Below are positions 1 through 10,260 of a stretch of DNA of 64,000 nt, one piece after another. The notes below the pieces were generated by a model. That model saw nothing but the letters and a program-made list of their open reading frames with translations, was not told where the DNA came from and made no database searches. The DNA comes from Phyllostachys edulis (lineage: Eukaryota > Streptophyta > Magnoliopsida > Poales > Poaceae). The stretch lies in NCBI GenBank assembly GCA_036346405.1, contig CM070548.1:50821779-50885778 (forward strand). Reading direction: 5' to 3'. How positions within the stretch are numbered: position 1 is the stretch's first letter; each line of letters opens with the position of its first letter. Position numbers and translations under genes: made by a program.

Positions 1-418
1 GCCGTCCTATTTTGATCGGACGGTTCAAAAAGAAGTGAACGTTCGAACTAGCTGAACATGCCAACAAGATCGGGCCGTCCAGCTCAGATCTGATGGTCCA
101 CAACTTGTGAGACGTTCGGACTGGCCGAAACGCCCACTAGATCGGGCTGTCCGTTCTGATCAGACGATTCGCGATGAAAGGAGGCGCGGAGCTGGGCCGC
201 GCGGGAGAACGGAACGAGCAGAGAAAGGGAAAACAACACTAGAGACCTCCAACAAACTCAAAGCAAGCAAACTCAAATTAGTTGAAGTTTGATTTAGTCA
301 TATTAAATCGCTGCAATTTTCCAAATTCTCCAAGTTAAGCTAGAGCATTTCAACAAAACCAAATGGTTATTTTTATTTTGAAAATTTTCAAGAAGACTAG
401 AAAAACTGGGATGTTACA
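1..418 (-). mobile_element. Terminal fragment of a large Del/Tekay-like LTR
   Basis: The stretch ends at 418 in GGGATGTTACA, the same terminus that closes the LTRs at 25585, 55555 and 63649. It also carries a GATCGGACGG motif like the one near 24990 in solo LTR A. The rest of the LTR would lie left of the window. The short open frame at 107-292 has no recognisable domain and I do not call a gene. The assignment rests on the terminus and general resemblance only. Confidence 0.45.
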
Positions 419-422
419 AGTT

Positions 423-835
423 TGTTGGAACGGAACCCTGAAATCAAACCACAAACGCTATTGATATTTCTTCTGAACCAATTCTGATGAATCGTTTCTC
501 TGAAACTTTAGAGAGTAGTTGAAGAACAGAGCACGGAACGAGAGAAAACTTTTATTCAATTTGTACCGTATATGCAATACAACTTTTCTGATTTCTTATA
601 TAGACATGAAAATGGATTACAAATAGAATATGACTTCAGTTTCTTGACTCCGTTTCTCGAGCGAGTCAAAAACGCGATATTCGACAGGAACTAGACATGC
701 TACGGTGTCCAAAACTAAAACAAACAAAAAACTAAAAAACTGACTGACTTCTGAATCGCTTTCTACATTGCGGTCCAATCACAAACCTAAATAGAATTCA
801 AAACTAAACTTCAGTTAACAAGATTAAGTCTAACA
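423..835 (-). repeat. Copia LTR (3' LTR in element orientation)
   Basis: This 413-bp LTR starts TGTTGGAACGG and ends AGTCTAACA on the plus strand, with TG..CA ends. A TATA-like TATATAAG on the minus strand lies near 595-602. It is bounded on the inside by the polypurine tract. It aligns along its whole length with the two separated pieces of the other LTR. Confidence 0.9.
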
Positions 836-848
836 AATCTCCCCCTAA
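836..848 (-). other. Copia polypurine tract
   Basis: Directly inside the left LTR the minus strand reads TTAGGGGGAGATT, a typical plus-strand primer for LTR retrotransposons. Its place next to the LTR fixes the element as minus-oriented. Confidence 0.8.
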
Positions 849-896
849 TCTTGTTGATCTAAGTTTACATCTCTAACACCCAATCTTTCTCTCAAT

Positions 897-2145
897 TCAA
901 CAAATTTCACTCGGCGCACGAAATCGTAATGTCCCTTCTGAAGAGGGATCAACATCTGTTACCTCAAATGATATAAGTTCTGGTATTGCTATATTATCAG
1001 ACTCAGGAGTACTTGAATTCCCATTTTTAGGATTTTGTGGCTCGGAAGCCTCCTCCCCATTATTGCAAACTTCTGGATTGTCTGCACCTTGATCTGTTAC
1101 ATCTTCATAGTGTATACTGAAAGTACTTTCATTGGTCATCAATGCTTCCTTTTGTATACTTTCTGTAGACCAATCCCAACACTTTGCTTCTTCAAATACC
1201 ACATCTTTACTGACATGTAATCTGTTAGTCTTAGGATGATAGCATCTGTATGCTTTAGTTCCTGGTTCATAACCGATAAACACCATGGGAATACTCCGAT
1301 CATCCAATTTCTTTGTGTGAATTTTTACTGCCTTGACATGAACCACACAACCGAATGTACGTAGATGATGTACTCTAGGTTTCTTGCCATGCCATGCTTC
1401 ATATGGGGTTTTCCCAACGAGACTCTTCGTAGTTGAGCGATTTAACAAATAGACTGTTGTCATAACAGCTTCTTCCCAAAATTTCGCTGACACATTCATA
1501 CTCTTGAGTAGACTGCGAGCCATCTCAACTACCATTTGATTTCATGTTTCCACCACACCATTCTGTTGTGGTGAATACAGAGCTGTGAAAAATCTCTTCA
1601 CTCCAATCTCTTCACAATAATCCCCAAATTCTTTAGAGGTAAACTCACCACCTCGATTAGTCCCGAAAGCCTTCAATTTTCACTGACTTTCGTCTTCAGT
1701 TCTTGCTTTTACAATTTTGAACGCATCCAGAGCTTGATCTTTGGACTTAATGAGTCGCAATCACATATATCTGGTACAATCATCAACGACAAGTAGAAAA
1801 CAACTGTTACCTCCAGGTGTTGTTGGTGTAATTGGACCACATAAGTCACGGTGTGCTAGCTCAAGTAAGTCCTTTGCAAAAATACATAGAAGTCTGCGGA
1901 AATGGTTTTCTATGTTGTTTTCCAATTAGACAACCCTCACACACTTGCTCAATCTGTTGAAGTTCGAGCAGTCCTTCTACCATCTTAAATCGAGACAAAT
2001 AATGTAGAGAACGAAAGTTTAGATGTCCATACCTCGCATGCCATCTCCAGGACTCACTTGTTCCTTTTGACAATAGACAAATAGGTTCTGTCAGAGTCAA
2101 ATTTAGCAAATAGAGCCTATCACTTGAATGTTGCACTTTGGCCAA
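897..2145 (-). pseudogene. Copia GAG-pre-integrase and integrase, broken
   Basis: Integrase joins cDNA into the host chromosome. Read on the minus strand, 2145-1861 carries the GAG-pre-integrase module (WHARYGHLNFRSLHYLSRF, then CEGCLIGKQHRKPF, giving an HHCC-type finger). The catalytic core follows with HRDLCGPITP near 1860 and VDDCTRYMW. The second catalytic region reads GTNRGGEF around 1650, with Asn where the family has Asp. The third region reads YSPQQNGVVE near 1560 and is followed at once by a stop where Arg is expected. The C-terminal part (1535-897) is open, with FWEEAVMTTVYLLNRS and TPYEAWHGKKP. Several frames are needed to read the whole region, so it is a pseudogene. Reverse transcriptase should follow and does not. 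Confidence 0.82.
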
Positions 2146-2148
2146 TAA

Positions 2149-2559
2149 TCATCGGTCACGATCGAAGATTGACAAGCTTCCATCTTCAACAGTAATCTTA
2201 CAACCGATCTGATCGAGTTGTCCGAGACTGACGATATTGCTTCTTTGCCATGGTATCCAATATACCTGAGTCAGCAACTTGTGTTCCTGATTTCTGCACT
2301 GAAATAAGATAGTACCTCGTCCACATATTTCAACGACAGAATCATCTCCAAATTTCACAGTGCCGGTGATCACCTCATCCATCTCAACGAACATTTTCTT
2401 CTCTCCTATCATATGATTGCTCGCACCAATATCTAAATACCAATTGCTACTGGTTTTCTCATTGCCAGTTCCAAGATCAGACCAAACCTTTTCTTCATTC
2501 AGCATAATCCTTTCAGCCTTTAGTTCGGTTAGCTGTACAACTTCACAGGTTTTAACCAT
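2149..2559 (-). pseudogene. Copia aspartic protease remnant
   Basis: The 136-codon open stretch contains [18 protein letters not shown], the copia protease active-site neighbourhood. The catalytic triad D-S/T-G reads D-I-G here, so the second position is altered. Downstream [17 protein letters not shown] matches the usual copia motif of the type YVPxxxxNLLSVGQL. The protease processes the Gag-Pol polyprotein. It is separated by stops and frame changes from the gag upstream and the integrase downstream, and is probably inactive. Confidence 0.75.
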
Positions 2560-2589
2560 GAGTAATGCAGTCTCATCATCACCTTGCTT

Positions 2590-3614
2590 CTATGGAAAAT
2601 CCGTCTGTTCCCTTTTTGGCTGCCGACATTCTGAGGCAAAATGTCCATAGATATCACAGTTAAAGCACTTAATCTTCATTTTATCAAACTTCTTATATCG
2701 CTTTTTTATTTGCTTCCTCGCCACGCCCACCATAATATCCACAGCCACGGCCACTGCTATTGCCACGGCCACAGCCACTGCTATCGCCACGGCCACGCCA
2801 ACTACCTGCGCTTTCGAAGTTCTTTTCTCTCGCTGTCAATGATTCCCACTGATCGTGAGTAAGCATCAGCCGACTTTTTCCCCCCTTTTCTGCCAATGAT
2901 TCCCACTGATCGCGAGTAAGCATCAGCTGGCTTTCTTTTCCCTTTTCTGTTTTCTCAAACCGCCTTCCATTCAAATTCTCCTCATAGGCCCTTAGTCAAC
3001 CTATTGCTTCAGACAAAGACATATTATCCATATCTCCCCATTATTCGATAGTACCAACTATCTGGAGAAATTTGTCTGAGATTGAACTAAAAAACTTTTC
3101 AACAACTGCACTTTCTTTCTTTCAATTCAGTATTAAGTGAACGTATTTCACCGACAATACTGATGAGTCTTTGTGAGTAGTCGTTGATAGACTCAGAATC
3201 TTCCATGAACAGATGATCAAATCTCTTTTTCAGCATCTGAATCCTCGCCTTCTTTACTCGATATTCACCAGCTCGTATCTCCTTGATCGCATCCCAGGCT
3301 CCTTTTATCGTCTGCTTCTCTGCAATGATCATCATTACTGTATCTGACATAGCTTGAGATATAGCAACAAGTGCACCCTGGTCTTTTTCTTCCTCGACCA
3401 ATGCATCGCCTTCAATTGCTTCCCATACACCTAGAGAACGCAAGATGATCCTCATCTTGATAGCCCACAAGCTATAGTTGGAGTCGTTCAAGATCGGGTA
3501 CTGGATCGACACTCCAAATCCCCTAGACAGAACTTTTCCTGTCGATGTTGTCTCGGCATTGCTATTCGTCGATTGCGTCTGTGATTCCTTCTTCGGTGAT
3601 TCAACCCCTGCCAT
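2590..3614 (-). pseudogene. Copia gag with zinc knuckle, broken
   Basis: Gag packages element RNA into virus-like particles. The N-terminal part (3614-3099) starts with Met and carries the copia gag (UBN2) signature YPILNDSNYSLWAIKMRIIL and WEAIEGD. It then runs through a helical region with RIQMLKKRFDHLFMEDSESI. Near 3100 the frame breaks. A Gly/Arg-rich stretch lies around 2710-2810, followed at about 2640 by the CCHC knuckle CFNCDIYGHFASEC (C-x2-C-x4-H-x4-C). Between them a 51-bp segment encoding DQWESL is tandemly duplicated (2839-2940). Start chosen at 3614, 17 bp inside the primer-binding site. Confidence 0.8.
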
Positions 3615-3630
3615 CGCCTCGGAAGAACTA

Positions 3631-3642
3631 GCTCTGATACCA
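3631..3642 (-). other. Copia primer-binding site (initiator Met tRNA)
   Basis: The minus strand reads TGGTATCAGAGC, complementary to the 3' end of plant initiator Met tRNA, two bases inside the LTR edge at 3645. It primes minus-strand cDNA synthesis and confirms minus orientation. Confidence 0.88.
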
Positions 3643-3644
3643 AA

Positions 3645-3688
3645 TGTTGGAACAGAACCTTGAAATCAAACCACAAACGCCATTGATG
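3645..3688 (-). repeat. Copia 5' LTR, proximal piece (44 bp)
   Basis: It begins TGTTGGAACAGAACC, matching the start of the LTR at 423, and breaks off at CCATTGATG where solo LTR G starts. The last five bases, TGATG (3684-3688), are the TSD of that insertion. Confidence 0.88.
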
Positions 3689-5272
3689 TGTGGGGACCCG
3701 AAATCGGACCCGTTTCAAGCTAAGTGATTACATCGGAGGCACAACACTTAACAAGCAACGAAAGCGATTTTGAGTGCCCGGATATGTATCTCATGGTAGC
3801 TCCCAAGGATTAGTGGCTAACATGCACATATCCAAATACAACATTGCAATCACATCCATACACGAATATACAAGAGAATATAATCATTAATACAACTTCA
3901 ACAAATAGAACCTTATGGTCCGATTTTGCATATGAGGGCTGACCAACCAAATTTAAGCATAAGAGAATAAATCGCAGCGGAAGTAAATAAAGAAATAAAA
4001 AGAGAGAAACCGAGTTGGCATGCCCAAACCCACAAGCAACCAACTGGGGTTAAAATCGTAGCATCTGTCATACCAAAGCCCGATTCGAACGACTTCTCAC
4101 CTACAACATGGACAATCCAGCTGAGTACAAAAATATACTCGTAAGACTTACGAATAGCAATATATAATAAATGCATTCAAGTGTCAAAGGAAGGTTACTG
4201 CACTAGGCAATTTTCAGCATAAAGCAAGTTTTTCTTTGAGATAACCGATATAGATTCAAATTGCCATTTGTAAAACAGTTAGAAACAATATATATATACA
4301 GTAGGTAATTCCAAATTCATGATCAACAACAGTAAATACTCTAAATATAATCAACACACGAACTTCCCGTTCGCGACACAATTCGTTCCTTAACAAATCA
4401 ACACGTGAACTTCCCGTTTGTGACAACATACAAGATCTAAACAATTCAACACATGACCTATCAACATAACCCAACCCAAATTCCCGTAAGCAAACTATGC
4501 ATAGTTTCACCAAGCGATGTCCATAATCGGGGACACGACTATTCGAATAGATTTTAAACTCTACAGAGGTGTACAACTTTACCCACACGATATGAATACC
4601 TCGTACTGTCGCCATGCAATCTTCCGTAGGAGTGACTGGGATACTATAACAAGACCATTACAATGTCATGTCCTAACTATCAAACCACTCGAGGAACAGA
4701 TCCCATGGTAGACTGTCGGTCGCCTAAACCACAGGTGAATCTCGTTGTGTAAGTAAGTCCCTTGTGCACGAGAGACACTTAAGGGCAAGTAAGATAACAC
4801 TTAGCATGCCCCCCCACTAGATTGACAAGACAATAACAACAACAACAACACTTGTCAATCTAATTGTGTTTTGATAGCTAACACACAATAAATTATTTAG
4901 CCAAGCCATCGCCCATAAATCCGGCATGTGATTGCACGTGAGACTTGGTTCGACACACCACAGACCGGTCCTTAAGCACCCAGACGGGGCTACATGAATC
5001 CGAGACAACCTCCCTTCATCACCCTATCACCCGTCCAAGTCCAACATACAACAACAAGCCCACCCAACAAGTCCACAAAACCAGATTCAAAGATCTGGAC
5101 ACAATCCTCAATATCAACATAATTCAATCCACAAATTTCTCAAATTTCATCAAGATTCAATTCAATCCATTGCCCGATGGACTAGCTCTATCAAACGCTT
5201 TTGGCTACAACTACTTAGCATGGCTAAACAACGTTCTATAAATCACCAAACAAACCCATATAACATATAACC
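3689..5272 (-). repeat. Solo LTR G, left segment
   Basis: This is non-coding LTR sequence with scattered short frames and no domain. It contains a short CAA microsatellite near 4835-4852. It ends in TAACC (5268-5272), the TSD of element D. No host gene is seen here. Confidence 0.78.
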
Positions 5273-5699
5273 TGTTGTAGGTGTAAAAACCAAACACAAA
5301 TGATGGGTTGGACATCAGCCATCTGGCGGGCCATCGTCCACGAGGGTAAAAAATGACACGAGGATTTATATAGGTTCAGGGGTCCGAGAGGACCGTCCCA
5401 CTCCTGTCGGTGAGCCAACAGGGGTTACCTCCGGGGAGGGAACCCCGAGGGCTCACCAGTTTTAATATGCTCCTTTATTGCTCAAGAGAGCTCCCCTCTC
5501 ATGAGAGAGGTACATAGGGTATTTATAGACTCCCAAGCCTATACAAATGACCAAAATACCCCTTGGGGAGCAGCTAGCCTATGAGTACAAATGAGGGGTA
5601 CAGTCGACTTTTGCAAGACAGTTACATTTCTTAAGCTGTTAAACAGATGTTTTCCCAGTGGAGTGGGTTCCATAAAGAAGATAAAATATTCTTCCAACA
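5273..5699 (-). repeat. Element D LTR, left
   Basis: The 427-bp LTR has TG..CA ends. On the minus strand it carries the TATA-box-like CTATAAATACCC (plus positions near 5518-5529), a likely promoter. It matches the LTR at 39396. Confidence 0.9.
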
Positions 5700-5715
5700 G
5701 TAACCTCTACCCCTT
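5700..5715 (-). other. Element D polypurine tract
   Basis: Next to the left LTR the minus strand reads CCAAGGGGTAGAGGTTAC, purine-rich and suitably placed for plus-strand priming. Confidence 0.6.
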
Positions 5716-6953
5716 GGCGTTCCAGAAAACGTCAAAGGGACGGTCTTGAATTGGGCGAGGCGTTAATACATCTTGACTTTGGTCCAAAATGATCCGCAAG
5801 AAACCTTTTTTCCTTTGGATTTGAGTCCCTCGTCTCGACATACAATGCAACAGTCTGTTGCTTCCACATGGTATGTTTCCTTCCTGTGCCCTCGTGTGAA
5901 ACAGTGGAGGCTATTTAACGCATTGAGATAGCATCAAACTGAGTGCCCGTGGAGACGCTTCAAGGAATCCAAGGCAGACAAGCCGCAAGAAACGCCGGTT
6001 GCGAGCCCGAGGTAGGCAGGTCTTCTCTTTTATTTATTCACTCTTCTTACTGCCATTTCCCATCTCCTCTTCTCTCTCTTCCATTATTTCCTCTCGGCCA
6101 AGGGAAGCTCCTGGCTCCATTTCTTTCTTCCACCCCTTTCTTGCTTTGGCCGATGGAGGTCTGGCTCAGCAAGGCTCTGGACTCGGGCCCGCCGCTTGCC
6201 TCCCGGGCCAAGACCGCCTCAAACCAGACTCCTGCGATCGCCGCACCGCCTCCATGCCTAGTGCTTGGGACGCACCCGTGCCCGCGCCTTACTACACCGG
6301 TCGCTCCCTTGGCTCGGCCTGCAGCAAGGGCCACCCGCGTGGTCCCTCTCCTTCCCGGCCGCGAGCCGTGCATGCCTTTCTTCGCACTTTCTTGCCCTTG
6401 CTGTCGGCCCGACTCGGCGGCCTCACCGCTCCCGGTGCTCGCGTCGGCAGATCTTTCGGCTCCTCCCTCTACGCGGACGGATAGAGCAACCGTTGGGCGA
6501 GGATGCGAGGGTGTCAAGTCGAACGGGGCGCCAGGGCGCTCGGGGTGCCAGGGCGTAGGGTGCCGGTCCGCTCTGGGTGCCAGGGCGCTCGGGGTGCCAG
6601 GGCTTCCTCCTTTTCCTTTTGTCAGGGCGTTGTGGGTGGGGTTGCCAGGCCTTGTTTTTCCCGCAGGGAGTTGGGTGACCCTTTTGCTTTCACTTTGCTG
6701 GCCACTCATTATTCTTACTTGCAGCCGCTTCCTGCTTGCCCATGTGCTCTCTCGGGGCCGACCTTGGTGCAGCAAAGCCCAAAGTTAATCACTGAAAACG
6801 TTTTTCCTTCATGGCCGCCGGTGTTTCCTATGAGAAATCCAACTGGTCCTGTACTAAATCTTGTTTTTGTCTGCCCTGAGCAACTCCAGAAGCTCACTAA
6901 TGGGTTTGGAGATGCCCACAAGATCCTCTGGAGTGTTATCAGGAGGAGCTGTT
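5716..6953. other. Element D interior, left arm; GC-rich, unassigned
   Basis: This is the 3' part of D, ended at 6953 by insertion of solo LTR I. Long frames run on both strands at once (plus 5943-6788, minus 6047-6775), as expected from stop-poor GC-rich DNA. A low-order repeat of GGGTGCCAGGGCGCTCG occurs around 6530-6600. The stretch 6000-6110 is pyrimidine-rich, like a 5' leader, and the block could be a captured host gene piece. I recognise no protein domain. Confidence 0.5.
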
Positions 6954-7429
6954 TGTGAGGACCCGCGTTTTCTAGTCCTAATCGTGTAGCAGTAATTGGT
7001 AATTAGCGGTAGTTAATCTCGTCTTAGCGGTAAGCTAACGACAGTGTTGCGATCGTTGTTAAGCTTCTAGTTTGTCGTCAGCGCGTGGTTTAGTGGGTTT
7101 TGTTTCGCATGAGCATCCATCGTGATCGCCAAGAAACCAATATTGCATCATTTCATCATTCATTCTTTATCATCATCCATTCAATCTCAACATTCAATCA
7201 CAAGTTTCATTTGCATTCAGTAGTGCACAGTAGCATTAAGTCATAAATAAAATTTCATTTGCATTCTCATTAGATAAATAGAGCAAGTACACTGTTTGCA
7301 AGAGAATATTACATCGATCTTTTTGAGCATCGTAGTATTCAAATTTGACAGCATTCCCAAGACTGTGATTCTTCTCTCCTTCTTGCATAGCGGCAAAGAA
7401 CCCCTCATCCCTTCTCACCAAGAAGACAA

Positions 7430-8017
7430 CTTGACTTCCGGGTTCATTCCCCCCACCTCCCAGCCTTCCAGTTCATCCCCCCTTTTCTTTCTGGTCAAAG
7501 GAGAATCCTTTCTTGGTTGCCATGCTGCAGCAGCAGCAGAGCACCATTCAGCCCCCTCCTTCTCAAGGCGGCAATGCAAATTCATTCCCCCTTCTTCACC
7601 CCTAGACCTCTGCCATTCATCCCCTTCCCTTCGAAGCTTACAACAAAGAAGCCCACCCCCATTCTTCACCAAAGACAAGAGCACATTCACCCCAAAGACC
7701 CAAAGACAAGCATTCATCCCCCACCCATGTCCCAAGTGTTCTCAACACATTCATCTTCCCCCCAGTTGAAGCCACATTCATCTTCTCCAGTCCAAGCAGC
7801 GTCCATCCCCCCAGTTCCCAGCTCATGCATTCATCCCCCCAAGCCCTCAGCCCCAACATTCATTCCCAACCTCAACTCTTTCACATCAGCTTCTCCCCAC
7901 ACTTCCCAACCGAGTGGAGAGGAGGAGCAAGGCCAAGAAACCAAGCCCCACAAGAGCTCAAGCCAAACATTGCACACCATTTACCACCATCCCTCACCCA
8001 CTGCCCTCCCAAACCCG
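7430..8017 (+). other. C-rich low-complexity tract in LTR I
   Basis: Recurrent CATTCATCCCCCC-type words give long stop-free frames rich in Pro, Ser and His (plus 7296-7769 and 7517-8155). Composition, not selection, explains the open frames, and no domain is visible. Confidence 0.5.
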
Positions 8018-8022
8018 GCTGC

Positions 8023-8437
8023 ATATCAGGTGCACAAAGCCCATTTGGTGCACATATGGAAAAACTTTTTGTTTGGGTATCAAATTAGCATAAAAAATTC
8101 TGAAAAAAATTCTAGATGTAATTTATGGTTTTTTGTTCCACCCTTTAAAATTTGAAGTTCAAACTCAAAGTATGTTAGAAGATACAAAAAAGAGAAATTC
8201 TGACAGATGATAGATCAAATGGTGCTGGAAAAAAAACAGGCAAATGTTACTATTCATAGTAAATTTCTCTTTTTTGTATCTTCTAACATACTTTGAGTTT
8301 GAACTTCAAATTTTAAAGAGTGGAACAAAACACCATAAATTACATCTAGAATTTTTTTTAGAATTTTTTATGCTAATTTGATACCCAAACAAAAAGTTTT
8401 TCATATGTGCACCAAATGGTGCTTGTGCACCTGATAT
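8023..8437. mobile_element. Foldback MITE with very long inverted repeats
   Basis: The 415-bp unit begins ATATCAGGTGCAC and ends GTGCACCTGATAT. The two halves are near-perfect inverted repeats of about 180 bp (for example TTTTTGTTTGGGTATCAAAT left, its complement right), with a loop near 8200-8260. The direct repeat GCTGC flanks it (8018-8022 and 8438-8442), a possible TSD. It encodes nothing. The superfamily is uncertain; Mutator-like or hAT-like foldback elements are possible. Confidence 0.78.
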
Positions 8438-8442
8438 GCTGC

Positions 8443-10229
8443 CCCCAAACCCAAGACCACACCAGGAAGGGAGGAAGGAAGCATAGAGGAAGGGAGCAAG
8501 GGAGAAGAGCAAGAACCACCGAACCAGGACCATCGGCATCACCAAGCATCAAGGCAGCCAAGAGAACAAGCTCAGACTATACATCATCACCGCTTGCAAG
8601 CCGATCGCAGCGAGGGAGAAGAGGACAGTACCAGCGCAGAGCCGGCATTGCCATCCTCTTCTCCACCCCTAATCTCAACAGGAGGTAACCCATAGTTAAA
8701 CCTGAGTGCTCCATGTACACATCATTCACCCATCGAACATCTCACAATAGCATCCATATAGCTCTCAGTTCTCGGTTCATCACAGAGCAAGGGGAGGGTC
8801 TGGGTTAGAGAGGATGGGGGGAGAATACCTCAGAGCGAGGCTTTAGCTGCACCACCATCACCACCAGTAGCAAGCCCCATAGCCATATCCAGCACCCCTT
8901 TGTTCATGCATAATCAGCTAAACTCACATTAGAGCAATCATCAAGACTCAAGCATAAAAATCAATTTTTGTAAAAGGAGTAGAGGTAGAAGTGTAGTAGA
9001 TGGCGCCGAAGTCGAAGTCGGCTGGCGTGAGGTCGGCCGGCGCAGAGGAACCGAAAGCGAGGCAAGGCTGGCTTCTTCGGCCGCCAAGGAGGAGCAATGA
9101 GGCTTAACCAAGCGACGGCGGCTTGAACCAGTCGGGCCGGGCGAGAGGGGAAACGGTATGTGATGGTGCAGCAAGGCGCTGTCGGTCGCGCCGGTGCCGA
9201 GGGAAGCTGCTAAGCCGTGGCGTCGGCTGGACCGATCGATCGGCGGTGGCGCTGCCTTGGCCGCGCCAGGAAGGAGAAGAGAACCCTGCTGCGGTGGCTC
9301 GGACGGGTCTAGGCGATGAGTGGAGGCGAGCAGAGCCATGGGAGGCGGCTGGCGAGCAGGAACCCAGCACAAGGGGAGGAGGAGGGCGGCACCTTGGGAG
9401 GTTGGAGAGGAAGAATGGGTTTGGGGGAGATTAGAATGGGAGTGTGTGTGGCTGTGGGTGCGTGCGTGTGTAGATAGGGCTGGCCGAGAGTGGGTGAGAA
9501 GAGAGAGAGATAGAGAGGGAGAGAGGGGGAGTTAGGATAAGATTAGAGGTAAGGTTAGAGTTAGGATTTGGGTTTTTAGGTTTAAAGGAATGTTGTGTTT
9601 TCGAGTAGACTCTGGATAGTTGTTGTGATGGTTGTTTATTTCAGTAGCTTGTATTAAATTAATTAGTTGTCTACTGTTTAATTCTTGCGATTATTTTGGT
9701 TTAGCTTAGGTCTTGTCGATTAGGCCAACTTAAAATTAATTTGTGGTTTAGTTGCTAGGTAAGTTGAGTAGCCGTTATTTCTGTTGTTAGTAGAATAGCT
9801 AGCTTGTGTAGCAATCTCGCGCGTCACTGGTATTTAGTTAGGTAGTTTGAGTTGTTTCATCCTGGTGGTTTAATTATTCAAGTGAGAACCTCGGGTTTCG
9901 ACCTTAGTGCGCATAGATAGTAGAACGACTATTTTGGGGGAGAGCTAATTTAGTATAGATCTCGGAAAGTTTTATTTAAATTAAACTATGCTAACAGTTA
10001 GAAGTCACTAACTTAGGTATCTATTATATCACTCAAAATCAACTACGTATTTACTTATATTACTATTCGTGCTACCGTGTTGATACAGAGGACAAACCAA
10101 CACCAACAGGAGTAACTGATCCGAGATTTGCCAACATTGACCGTTCCTACAACTCCAAAGGCAAGCTATCCTCTTGAACATAAATATAGTTAATTTAAAT
10201 GTAAACCGTATATTGCACTATTATGTTTA
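8443..10229 (+). repeat. Solo LTR I, central segment
   Basis: Non-coding LTR sequence. A GC-rich patch at 9000-9540 has overlapping frames on both strands without domain matches. The patch ends in a purine-rich GAGAGAGATAGAGAGGGAG run near 9500. The remainder to 10229 is AT-rich. No gene is supported. Confidence 0.5.
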
Positions 10230-10240
10230 CTAGGAGATCA

Positions 10241-10260
10241 CCCGCACCAAATGGTGCGGG
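10241..10260 (-). terminator. Helitron 3' subterminal hairpin
   Basis: A perfect 8-bp stem with 4-nt loop AAAT lies 7 nt from the CTAG end. In Helitrons this hairpin marks the rolling-circle termination point. Confidence 0.7.

Noticed and set aside
5943..6788. 281-codon plus-strand frame as a gene
   Set aside because: A 242-codon frame is open on the opposite strand over the same GC-rich DNA, no domain is visible, and it lies inside element D.
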